This document shows, in pieces, positions 1-6,567 of a DNA stretch of 64,000 bases; position 1 is the stretch's first letter, and each line of letters begins with the position of its first letter. The DNA comes from Glycomyces luteolus. GTDB taxonomy: Bacteria > Actinomycetota > Actinomycetes > Mycobacteriales > Micromonosporaceae. Made by a program: the position numbers and the translations under genes. The notes under the pieces were generated by a model, which was not told the origin of the DNA, did no database searches, and saw nothing but the letters and a program-made list of their open reading frames with translations. The stretch covers positions 62,001-126,000 of the forward strand of contig NZ_JAPZVP010000016.1 in assembly GCF_027622875.1 (NCBI RefSeq), given 5' to 3'.

Positions 1-33
1 CTCAACGAGACCAAGCTCGCCGTGAGCCGCTAG
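1..33 (+). CDS. C-terminal end of an unidentified protein (partial)
   Basis: Frame 1 reads LNETKLAVSR and then TAG at 31-33. The upstream part lies outside the window, so identity cannot be judged. A strong rho-independent terminator follows about 55 bases later on the same strand, which supports a gene ending here. Confidence 0.5.
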   Translation, partial: LNETKLAVSR

Positions 34-37
34 TCGA

Positions 38-715
38 TCACGAACACCGAGACCGACCGGGGCGATTCAGCTCGTAACCCAGTCTGAAGGGCGGGGCCGC
101 TTTCGCGGCCCCGCCTTTTGCCTTGCCGCCGAACGGCAACGGGCCCGGCCGCCCAGGGGGCCGGGGCCGGGGGGGGGGCGGGGGGGGGGAGCGGACCTGG
201 TAGGAGCTGGCCCGGTTGGCCCAGCCGCCGGCGGCGGTGTTGAGGTTGGCGAGGTTGTCGATCCAGGTGGAGGACGTCCCGGTGGCGTCGGCGCTGTCGA
301 AGAGCTTGACGTCGCACGAGCGATAGGTGTGCGCGGAGCTGGCCTTGTTGACGAAGCTCCCCATTCTGGTGATGGTGAACTCGACCGGTGAGTATCCGGC
401 CGAGCAGGTGTAGGAGCCCGGCGCGGTCAGTGTGTGGGTGCCGTTGGCGGTCCCGTAGTTGGTGTCGTTGTACAGCCGCACCAGGACGCTGTCAGCCTGG
501 AGGCCGTCCGAGTTCGCGGCGAGGGCCGCCTCCGGGGAGTCGGCGCAGGTGAGCTCCTCGCTGACGATGTCGTAGGCGCAGTGGTCGCCGGTGGTATCGG
601 CCTGCGCGGTCGAGGGGGCGAGCGCCAGCGAGCCCGCCGCGAACGCCACCGAGAGTGCCACGGCGGCCTTCACGCGCCTGCCGAGCGGGGTGTCTTGCCA
701 TGTGCGATCAGCCAT
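38..715 (-). CDS. Secreted crystallin-like / peptidase inhibitor I36-type protein, with aberrant C-terminus
   Basis: The protein starts at the ATG at 715 (MADRTWQ...), giving a twin-Arg/hydrophobic signal peptide ending near AQA-D. The mature part has the beta/gamma-crystallin pattern (RLYNDTNYG; WIDNLANLN; GWANRASSYQV) and four conserved Cys. It is a tandem paralogue of the neighbour at 822-1358, which stops right after FQVS. Here the frame passes the matching point (codon ending about 191), enters two ten-base G runs (169-189) read as a polyproline stretch, and continues antisense through the upstream gene's terminator. The last ~50 residues are therefore probably not native: either a slipped homopolymer or a sequencing error removed the stop. 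Function in the family is usually extracellular protease inhibition or Ca-binding; the exact role is unknown. Confidence 0.75.
   Translation of the reverse strand: MADRTWQDTPLGRRVKAAVALSVAFAAGSLALAPSTAQADTTGDHCAYDIVSEELTCADSPEAALAANSDGLQADSVLVRLYNDTNYGTANGTHTLTAPGSYTCSAGYSPVEFTITRMGSFVNKASSAHTYRSCDVKLFDSADATGTSSTWIDNLANLNTAAGGWANRASSYQVRSPPPPPPRPRPPGRPGPLPFGGKAKGGAAKAAPPFRLGYELNRPGRSRCS
90..119 (+). terminator. Rho-independent terminator of the gene ending at 33
   Basis: A perfect 11-bp GC-rich stem (90-100 with 105-115), a TTTC loop and a TTTT tract at 116-119 form a classical intrinsic terminator. The convergent crystallin-like reading frame runs antisense through it, which is one reason to doubt that frame's C-terminus. 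Confidence 0.9.
169..189. repeat. Double poly-G tract (G10-C-G10)
   Basis: Ten G, one C and ten G lie exactly where the homologous gene has its stop codon. Such tracts are prone to slippage in vivo and to base-calling error in sequencing. Confidence 0.85.
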
Positions 716-760
716 GCCCGGAACCGTAGGCGCCGAAGCGGATACAAGAGCCGGTTCAGG

Positions 761-776
761 TCGCATACGCGGCGTA
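761..776. promoter_or_regulatory. Conserved operator/promoter element of the first crystallin-like gene
   Basis: A 16-base block (761-776) recurs identically at 1403-1418. It contains the 11-base inverted repeat TACGC-G-GCGTA at 766-776, centred 56 bases before the start at 715. The second copy is 55 bases before its own gene. Equal placement in both paralogues suggests a common regulator; the adjacent SARP is the obvious candidate (inference). Confidence 0.6.
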
Positions 777-781
777 CACGC

Positions 782-809
782 GGGTCCGGCCGCGAGCGCG
801 GCCGGACCC
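782..809 (-). terminator. Hairpin terminator of the second crystallin-like gene
   Basis: A perfect 13-bp stem (782-794 with 797-809) sits 12 bases past the stop of the gene at 822-1358. It has no T tract. It separates that gene from the promoter of the next paralogue. Confidence 0.65.
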
Positions 810-821
810 TGTCGGAATCGG

Positions 822-1358
822 TCAGCTGACTTGGAAGGAGCCGGCTCGGTTGGCCCAGCCGCCGGCGGCGGTGTTGAGGTTGGCGAGGTTGTCGATCCAG
901 GTGGAGGACGTCCCGGTGGCGTCGGAGTTGTCGAAGAGCTTGACGTCGCACGAGTGGTAGGTGTGCGCGGAGCTGGCGCGGTTGCTCCAGCCGGCGGATC
1001 CGAGGTTGACGACGGTGAACTCGATCGGCGAGTACGCGGCCGAGCAGGTGTAGGAGCCGTCGACGGTCAGTGTGAAGGTGCCGTTGGAGGTGCCGTAGTT
1101 GGCGTCGTCGTAGAGGCGCACCAGGGTGGTGGTCGCCTGGATGCCGGCGTCGGCCGCGAGGGCCGCTTCCTGGGTGTCGGAGCAGGAGAGTTCGTCGCGG
1201 GTGAGGTTGTAGACGCAGTGGTCGCCGGTGGTCTCGGCCTGCGCGGTCGCGGGGGCGAGGAGCAGTGTGCCGGCGGCGGCCGCGAAGGAGAGCGCCACGG
1301 CGGCCATGGCGCGCTTGCGGTCAGTGTTGGCGAGGTGTTTCATGTTGCGTTTGGCCAT
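822..1358 (-). CDS. Secreted crystallin-like / peptidase inhibitor I36-type protein
   Basis: A 178-residue protein starting MAKRNMKH with an Ala-rich signal peptide ending near TAQA-E. The mature domain repeats the crystallin Greek-key pattern of its neighbour (RLYDDANYGTSNG; DVKLFDNSDATG; WIDNLANLNTAAGGW) and ends cleanly with FQVS. Both genes have the same upstream block (TACGGTTC just before ATG and an 11-bp inverted repeat ~55 bases upstream), so the duplication included the promoter. It is divergent from the SARP gene at 1484. Likely an exported inhibitor or envelope-binding protein; the substrate is not predictable. Confidence 0.88.
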   Translation of the reverse strand: MAKRNMKHLANTDRKRAMAAVALSFAAAAGTLLLAPATAQAETTGDHCVYNLTRDELSCSDTQEAALAADAGIQATTTLVRLYDDANYGTSNGTFTLTVDGSYTCSAAYSPIEFTVVNLGSAGWSNRASSAHTYHSCDVKLFDNSDATGTSSTWIDNLANLNTAAGGWANRAGSFQVS

Positions 1359-1402
1359 ATCCGAACCGTATGTGACACAGTGGATATGAAAGCAACTTCA
1401 GA

Positions 1403-1418
1403 TCGCATACGCGGCGTA
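1403..1418. promoter_or_regulatory. Conserved operator/promoter element of the second crystallin-like gene
   Basis: Second copy of the 16-base block, with the inverted repeat TACGC-G-GCGTA at 1408-1418. It lies in the divergent region between this gene and the SARP gene, so one bound factor could affect both. Confidence 0.6.
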
Positions 1419-1439
1419 TAGGAGGAAGCGACGCCTCGT

Positions 1440-1453
1440 CGCAAGCGCTTGCG
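1440..1453. promoter_or_regulatory. 14-bp perfect palindrome upstream of the SARP gene
   Basis: CGCAAGCGCTTGCG is fully self-complementary and lies 31 bases before the SARP start. Its shape resembles LacI/GalR-type operators, although no such regulator gene is nearby. The regulator is unknown. Confidence 0.5.
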
Positions 1454-1483
1454 GGCGTATGCCGCCGGTCGAAGGAGTCCCAC

Positions 1484-2233
1484 ATGGAGTTCCGGATGCT
1501 CGGACCACTCGAGGTGCTGGTCGAAGGGGTTCCCGTCCATCTGGGCGGCAGCCGCCAGCAGACAGTGCTCGGGGTGCTGCTCGCGAACGCGGGCCGTCCG
1601 CTGCCGCGGCAGCGGCTGGGCAGTCTGGTGTGGAACGATCCTCCGCCCTCAGCGGGGCCGAATCTGCGTACGTATCTGCGGCGCTTGCGTTCGGCGTTGA
1701 CCGATCCGTTGTCACTCGAGTCGCGGGTGGAGGTGGACCGGCGGCAGGTGACGTTGCGGACTGAGCCGGGGGAGCTCGATCTGGAGGTCTTCGACGGCTG
1801 GTGCCGCACGGCGGACCGGGCGAGGGAGGCGGGCGATGCGGCGAGGGCGGTCGACCTGTACGAGCGGGCGTTGCGGCTGTGGCGCGGGAGTCCGCTGGAG
1901 GGCATCGACGTCGACAACCCGCTGTACGCCACCGCCGTCGAGCTCACGGAGCGGCGCTATGCGGTGGAGTCGCGGCGGTGGGAGCTGCTGGTGGAGTCCG
2001 GTGATTTCGCGGCGGCGATCGGCGAGTTGCGCGCGGCGGTGGTCGCGAATCCGTTCCGCGAGCGCCTCGCGGAACTGCTGATGCTCGCGCTGTGCAAGGA
2101 CCACCGTCGGTGGGAGGCGTTGCAGGTCTTCGCGGAGACGCGTGATCGCATGATCGACTCCCTCGGCTTGGAGCCGGGGCCGGAGCTCCAGCGGGCCCAC
2201 CGGCGCATCTTGGAGGACGACCTGGCGCCGTAG
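1484..2233 (+). CDS. SARP-family transcriptional regulator (short form)
   Basis: A 249-residue two-domain activator. Residues ~1-95 form the OmpR-like winged helix (MEFRMLGPLEVL; GGSRQQTVLGVLL; NLRTYLRRLRSAL). Residues ~96-245 form the bacterial transcriptional activation domain (LEVFDGWCRTADRA; AVDLYERALRLWRG; LGLEPGPELQRAHRRIL). This is the usual length of pathway-specific SARPs, which bind direct repeats near the -35 of target genes. The start is set by GAAGGAG at 1471-1477. It is divergent from the duplicated secreted-protein genes, which share a promoter block, so they are its likely targets (inference). Confidence 0.93.
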   Translation: MEFRMLGPLEVLVEGVPVHLGGSRQQTVLGVLLANAGRPLPRQRLGSLVWNDPPPSAGPNLRTYLRRLRSALTDPLSLESRVEVDRRQVTLRTEPGELDLEVFDGWCRTADRAREAGDAARAVDLYERALRLWRGSPLEGIDVDNPLYATAVELTERRYAVESRRWELLVESGDFAAAIGELRAAVVANPFRERLAELLMLALCKDHRRWEALQVFAETRDRMIDSLGLEPGPELQRAHRRILEDDLAP

Positions 2234-2332
2234 TTTCAGGAGCTTCGGGACTGGTTCCTGCGCCTGTTGCGCTGTTCGGGAAGGCCTTCGGGGGGCTCCC
2301 CCTCCCCCACCCACCCCGCCCCCTTCTGTGTG

Positions 2333-2553
2333 CCTCGGCTCGGCGCGGCCGCGCTCGCCTCGCGGTTCTGGCCTCGCGGCCGCGTTGCAGCGCAGTCAAG
2401 TTGTGCCCCAGCCTGGCCATCGCGCACCTCGGCTCGGCACGACCGCGCTCGCCTCGCGGTTCTGGCCTCGCGGCCGCGTTGCATCGCAATCGAGTCGTGC
2501 TGCGGCTTGACCATCCCGCGCCGCGGCTCAGTGCGGCCTTGCTCGCCTTGCGG
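2333..2553. repeat. Diverged 94-bp tandem repeat, about 2.3 copies
   Basis: The gene-free stretch 2234-2605 contains a unit starting CCTCGGCTCGGC at 2333 and again at 2427, with a third partial copy from about 2521 to 2553. A GC-rich core (2350-2389; 2444-2483) is nearly identical between copies, while the unit ends have drifted. Open frames across it are by-products of GC richness. I see no gene in this stretch. Confidence 0.8.
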
Positions 2554-2605
2554 ACCGGTTGTTAGTGGCGGACCCGCCGCCGGCTGGGCGGGCCCGCTGT
2601 TGCAG

Positions 2606-3103
2606 CTATTGCTCCAGGTTCTTGTGTCGGGCGGTCTTGGTGACCGGGTCGTAGAAGCCCGCCGGGGAGCGGAGGATGACGTTGATGCGGTTCCAGGCGT
2701 TGATCTGGGCGCACATTGCCACCAGGGCCGCGATCTGCTCGTCGTCGTAGTGCTTGCGCACCAGGCTCCAGGTCTCGTCGCTCACCCCGTGCGGGTTGTC
2801 CGCGATGCGGGCCGACTCCTCGGCGAGCGCGAGTGCGGCGCGTTCGGGCTCGGTGAAGGCCGGGGCCTCGCGCCAGACGGTGACCAGGTTGAGGCGCTCG
2901 GGGTCCTCGCCGGCGTGCACGGCGTCTTTGTAGTGCATGTCGACGCAGTAGCCGCAGCCGTTGATCTGGCTGACGCGCAGTTTGAGCAGTTCCATGGTGG
3001 CGTGCGGGACCGGGCCGGTGTGGAAGAGCTTCTCGTTGGCGAGCATGTTCTTGTAGTAGTGCTTGGCGAACTCGGTTTCGGTGAAGGCGAGTCGGGGTTC
3101 CAT
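2606..3103 (-). CDS. AhpD-like carboxymuconolactone decarboxylase family protein
   Basis: A 165-residue AhpD-core protein. It has the redox motif CGYCVDMH (residues ~52-59) characteristic of alkylhydroperoxidase D-like members, followed by the helical ERAALALAEESA and IAALVAMCAQINAWNRI segments. It starts 12 bases after the stop of the ECF41 sigma gene, with AGGAAGGA overlapping that stop, so the two form an operon. Carboxymuconolactone decarboxylases are among the typical partner genes of ECF41 sigma factors. Probable role: thiol-dependent peroxide or small-molecule detoxification. Confidence 0.92.
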   Translation of the reverse strand: MEPRLAFTETEFAKHYYKNMLANEKLFHTGPVPHATMELLKLRVSQINGCGYCVDMHYKDAVHAGEDPERLNLVTVWREAPAFTEPERAALALAEESARIADNPHGVSDETWSLVRKHYDDEQIAALVAMCAQINAWNRINVILRSPAGFYDPVTKTARHKNLEQ

Positions 3104-3115
3104 GATGGTTCCTTC

Positions 3116-4072
3116 CTACTGTTCGGCCTGTGTGATGCGCAGGCCAGCGAACTTCTGCGGATTGCGGAGGTAGTCGACGGTGGTGATGCGGCCGTCTTCG
3201 ATGCCGAGGGCGATGACGCCGTCGACGATGCCGCCGCCCACGGTGACGAGGGCGGGGCTGCCGTTGATGACGATGGGGCGGTGCGCGCGGTCCTCGTACT
3301 TGTGGGAGACGCCGACCAGGAAGCGGGCGACCTTGTCGGCGCCGCGGATCGGGTTGCGGGCGGCCCGGACGAGGCCGCCGCCGTCGGAGGTGAGGACTGC
3401 TTCGGGGTGGAGGAGTTCGAGCAGGCCGTCGAGGTCGCCTGAGCGGGTGGCCCGCGAGAAGGCCTCGACGACGGCGCGGTGCGCTTGCGGGTCGACGTCG
3501 AAGCGGGGCTTGCGTTCCTCGACGTGTTCGCGGGCGCGGCTGGCGAGTTTGCGGCAGGCGGCGGGGCTGCGGCCGAGGGCGGAGCCGACTTCGTCGAAGG
3601 TCAGGCCGAAGACGTCATGGAGGACGAATGCGGCGCGTTCGGCGGGGCTGAGGGTCTCCAGGACCACGAGCATCGCCCAGGACATGGAGTCGGCGAGGCT
3701 CACGGAGTCGGCCGGGTCCGGGGCGGTCTCGACCGGTTCGGGGAGCCAGGGTCCGACGTAGGCCTCGCGGCGGGTGCGGGCGGCGCGGAGGACGTCGAGG
3801 GCGAGGCGGGAGGTGGTGGTGATGAGCCAGCCGGTGAGGTCCTCGATCGGCTCGGTGTCGGCGCCGTCTTGCTGCTGCTCGGGGGGCGAGAGTTTGCGCT
3901 GCAGGCGGATCCACGCGTCTTGGAGGACGTCTTCGGCTTCGGCGACCGAGCCGAGGAGTCCGTAGGCGACGCCGAAGAGGCGCGGGCGGAGTTCCTCGAA
4001 GTGCGCGAGCGCGCGGCTCGCGGGAGGCGCCTCGGCGGGTGCCTCGGTGGGGTGCGCTTCCTGTCGGTTCAT
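3116..4072 (-). CDS. ECF41-type RNA polymerase sigma factor with SnoaL-like C-terminal domain (SigJ-like)
   Basis: Sigma regions 2 and 4 (FGVAYGLLGSVAEAEDVLQDAW; LSPAERAAFVLHDVFGLTFDEV) are followed by a fused SnoaL_2-like domain. The diagnostic ECF41 motifs are all visible: WLPEP in the linker between sigma2 and sigma4, DGGG in the C-terminal domain, and NPQK near the end. The fused domain replaces an anti-sigma factor in this group. I chose the ATG at 4072 rather than the one at 4090, because an ECF41 promoter places transcription start at or next to 4072. The downstream AhpD-like gene is co-transcribed. Confidence 0.93.
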   Translation of the reverse strand: MNRQEAHPTEAPAEAPPASRALAHFEELRPRLFGVAYGLLGSVAEAEDVLQDAWIRLQRKLSPPEQQQDGADTEPIEDLTGWLITTTSRLALDVLRAARTRREAYVGPWLPEPVETAPDPADSVSLADSMSWAMLVVLETLSPAERAAFVLHDVFGLTFDEVGSALGRSPAACRKLASRAREHVEERKPRFDVDPQAHRAVVEAFSRATRSGDLDGLLELLHPEAVLTSDGGGLVRAARNPIRGADKVARFLVGVSHKYEDRAHRPIVINGSPALVTVGGGIVDGVIALGIEDGRITTVDYLRNPQKFAGLRITQAEQ

Positions 4073-4080
4073 GCGAGGAG

Positions 4081-4107
4081 GACGGGACATGGTTCAGAAG
4101 TGTGACA
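4081..4107 (-). promoter_or_regulatory. ECF41 autoregulatory promoter (TGTCACA-N16-CGTC)
   Basis: On the minus strand TGTCACA (4107-4101), exactly 16 bases, and CGTC (4084-4081) match the published ECF41 promoter consensus. Only eight bases separate CGTC from the ATG at 4072, so the transcript should be leaderless or nearly so. This indicates self-activation of the sigma/decarboxylase operon. Confidence 0.8.
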
Positions 4108-4162
4108 TCAGCGCGCAGATTGTGACCGTCATCTCGCGGAAGGCGTAGGGCAGACTTGGGTC

Positions 4163-4810
4163 GTGTTCTCGAACGTCTCGGCGCGGTGGCGCCGTCGCCT
4201 GCGTGTCGCCGTCGTCGTGTGGGCGGTGCTGCTGGTCGCGGTCGCTTTCGCCGCGTCGCGCGCGACGGTGCGCGAGCAGGTGGACGCGGCCGGCGCCCGG
4301 GAGCTGCTGGACGCGGCGATCGGCGAGGCGGCGGGAGTGTTCACGGGCGCGGCGGTGCTCGCGGTGGGGCCGCTGAGCTGGGAGGCGTGCGACGTGACGC
4401 CGGTGCGGGCGGGCCTGTCGCTCGAACGGACGCTCCAGGTCTCGGGTGCGACCGTGGCGAACGTCGAGGCGCTGGCAGAGCGGTTCGCGCTGCGGGTCTT
4501 GACGAACGAGCCGGACGGGGCCTCGTGGTCGGGGACGACCGGGGATTTCATCGGCGTGCGGGTCACCGCCCCGGTCGGCGAGCCGCCGGGCGGGCGCTGG
4601 TCGGAGCCGGTCGAGGTGCAGGCGGTCAGCGGCTGCAGGCCGTTGGAAGGGCCGATCGGGTCGTTCACGCCCGACCCTCCGGCCGGGGCCACGGCCGACT
4701 GGGCGTACGGCTCGGTCGACTGCCCGGGCGGCGAGACCCTGTCGAGCTGGACCGAACCGGTCGAAGCCCAGCCGCTGCGCGTCCACGAGACCACAGGCGG
4801 CTGCGCCTGA
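4163..4810 (+). CDS. Membrane-anchored exported protein of unknown function
   Basis: A 215-residue protein starting with GTG. It has an Arg-rich N-terminus (SARWRRRLR) and one hydrophobic segment (~14-30, VAVVVWAVLLVAVAFAA). The rest is an extracytoplasmic part with four Cys (EACDV, SGCRP, VDCPG, GGCA) that could form disulfides. No family was recognised. It lies between the divergent ECF41 operon and the TIR gene and ends 43 bases before the latter. Confidence 0.65.
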   Translation: MFSNVSARWRRRLRVAVVVWAVLLVAVAFAASRATVREQVDAAGARELLDAAIGEAAGVFTGAAVLAVGPLSWEACDVTPVRAGLSLERTLQVSGATVANVEALAERFALRVLTNEPDGASWSGTTGDFIGVRVTAPVGEPPGGRWSEPVEVQAVSGCRPLEGPIGSFTPDPPAGATADWAYGSVDCPGGETLSSWTEPVEAQPLRVHETTGGCA

Positions 4811-4841
4811 ACACCGTTCCCTCACTGCCGGTAGGGCACGC

Positions 4842-4847
4842 GATACT
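4842..4847 (+). promoter_or_regulatory. -10 box for a leaderless TIR-protein transcript
   Basis: GATACT followed by six bases and then the GTG start at 4854. The spacing matches leaderless actinobacterial promoters and recurs at several genes in this window. Confidence 0.5.
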
Positions 4848-4853
4848 GGGACC

Positions 4854-6188
4854 GTGAACCACCCCCATCGATACGACTTCGCCATCACCTATGCGGACGA
4901 AGACCGCGATTTCGCCAAACCCCTGTACGACCGCCTCGATGCCGAGGGCCTCAAGGGCTTCATCGACGTCGACGCCGAGGCGGACCTCCTCGGCAAGCAC
5001 CGGCCGACCCATCTCGCCGAGTTGTTCGCGAACGACACCGAGTACGTCGTGCTCGCGCTCTCCGGGGCGTACTTCGATCAGGTCTGGCAGCAGGTCGAGC
5101 TGCGCGGGGCGATCGCGACCGCGATCAGGACCAAGCGCGACTACATCCTGCCGGTGCGCCTGGACGACGCCGAATGGCCGGTCCTGCTGCAGGACATCGG
5201 GTTCGTGGACGCGCGCGAGCGGAGCCCCGAAGCTGTCGCCCGCGTCATCGGCGCGAAGCTCCGCGGCGGCGCCGAGCCCCCGGTGCCGCTCACCGAGGCG
5301 CCGCTCGACCCGCCCGTCCTCGGGCTCCACCGCTTCCCGCGCCATGCCAAGCCCGAGTTCGAGGCCGCGGTCGTTCCGTTCAAAGTGGACGAGTCGCTGG
5401 TCGACGACCGCTTCCGCGAATGGGCGCGGGGCCGGTGGCGGGCCCGTGAGGACTTCCGCAGACTGGTGAGCGCGGGCGCCCGCCGGGCCGTGTTCGTGCC
5501 GTACTGGGTCGGCGAGGCCGACCTGTACGTCGAGTACAAGGGCTCGACGCAGATCCAGCCCTCGGCGGCGGGCACAAGCGCGGTGCAGACCCAGCCGCCC
5601 GAACGCGTCTCGGTCAACCGCGAGTTCCTGCACCGGCGCTATCAGTTCGCGCGGCCGGCGTTCATTCCGGACGTCGAGTTCGGTCAGGGCTTCGCGAAGC
5701 ACCTGGCGGCCGTCCGGCCCGGATGGAGCCTCGACGAGCGGATCGCGGCCACGCCCGAGCGGCTCAGCGGCTTCGATCTGATCGGCAGGTCCGTGTCGGC
5801 GCAGGAGGCGGCGAACGACTGGCATCCGTTCTCGGACGACCAGCTCGCGGCCGCGATCAGGGCGGACCTCGGCGGTGCGTATCAGACGATCGGCACGCCC
5901 CGCACGCGCGCCGGAGGCGTCGAGGCCGAGATCCGGTTCCTGCCGGTGTGGGTCGTGGACTGGGAGTTCGAGGGCGAGCGCGGCCGGGTCCTGATCAACG
6001 GCCAGACCGGTGTCGCGGCGGGCAGCGAGTACCGCAGCGCCTGGAAGACGCTGATGATCGCCGCGGGCTGCGTCGCGGCGGTGATGCTGCTGTTCGCCCT
6101 GTTGAACGCCGGGGTCGACGACGCCCAGAGCCCCGGTGAGGGCGCCGGGTCGACCGGAGACGTCACCGAGACCACCCAGGCGGACTGA
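4854..6188 (+). CDS. TIR-domain membrane protein fused to a PYW/LPVW-INGQTG domain
   Basis: A 444-residue protein. Residues 6-138 form a TIR domain: YDFAITYADED, the LSGAYFDQVWQQVEL motif and the candidate NADase glutamate E82. Residues ~160-398 resemble the domain that follows zinc ribbons in some large bacterial membrane proteins: FVPYW (214-218), ERLSGFDL (302-309), FLPVW (362-366) and INGQTG (381-386). A single membrane segment spans ~400-419, followed by a short acidic tail. TIR domains in bacteria act as NADases or produce cyclic-nucleotide signals, often in anti-phage defence; the partner domain has no known function. Which side of the membrane the TIR domain faces is not known; with no N-terminal signal and a C-terminal anchor, a cytoplasmic location is most likely. 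Neighbours are small membrane proteins. Confidence 0.85.
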   Translation: MNHPHRYDFAITYADEDRDFAKPLYDRLDAEGLKGFIDVDAEADLLGKHRPTHLAELFANDTEYVVLALSGAYFDQVWQQVELRGAIATAIRTKRDYILPVRLDDAEWPVLLQDIGFVDARERSPEAVARVIGAKLRGGAEPPVPLTEAPLDPPVLGLHRFPRHAKPEFEAAVVPFKVDESLVDDRFREWARGRWRAREDFRRLVSAGARRAVFVPYWVGEADLYVEYKGSTQIQPSAAGTSAVQTQPPERVSVNREFLHRRYQFARPAFIPDVEFGQGFAKHLAAVRPGWSLDERIAATPERLSGFDLIGRSVSAQEAANDWHPFSDDQLAAAIRADLGGAYQTIGTPRTRAGGVEAEIRFLPVWVVDWEFEGERGRVLINGQTGVAAGSEYRSAWKTLMIAAGCVAAVMLLFALLNAGVDDAQSPGEGAGSTGDVTETTQAD

Positions 6189-6257
6189 GACGGCCCGCGG
6201 CGGCGCCGCGATACAGTGAGCGGGCCTTCACACCCTCCCTCGAAGGAGCCCTCCCCC

Positions 6258-6560
6258 ATGACGTACCAACCGCCGCAATGGCAACCCGGTCAGCAGCAGT
6301 ACCAGCAGCAGCCCCCGTACCCGCATCAGCCGCCGCCTCCCTATGCGCCGCAGGCGTACCAGCAGGCCCCGCAGCCTCCGGCCGCGCCGTACGGGCAGCA
6401 CCCGCACCAGCCGCAGGTCTACACCGGACCGCTGCCCGGCGGCGACCCGAAGGCGCAGGCGTGGAAGAACTACGGCATGCAGTGGCTGCTGGGCCTGGGC
6501 TTCCTCGCGGTCATCGGCATCTTCGCGGTGATCTACAACCTCGCCACCGGCGAATGGTGA
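6258..6560 (+). CDS. Small Pro/Gln-rich single-pass membrane protein
   Basis: A 100-residue protein beginning MTYQPPQWQPGQQQ. Residues 1-63 are a low-complexity Pro/Gln/Tyr cytoplasmic tail. A single hydrophobic helix follows at ~78-93 (LLGLGFLAVIGIFAVI). GAAGGAG at 6242-6248 sets the start. Pro/Gln tails before one membrane helix are common in actinobacterial envelope proteins of unknown function. It is co-oriented with, and 69 bases after, the TIR gene. Confidence 0.8.
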   Translation: MTYQPPQWQPGQQQYQQQPPYPHQPPPPYAPQAYQQAPQPPAAPYGQHPHQPQVYTGPLPGGDPKAQAWKNYGMQWLLGLGFLAVIGIFAVIYNLATGEW

Positions 6561-6567
6561 CCCGCGC

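Noticed and set aside
1367-1380. TGTCACA on the minus strand upstream of the second crystallin-like gene, a possible second ECF41 target
   Set aside because: No CGTC at the required 16-base distance; the box is only half of the promoter.
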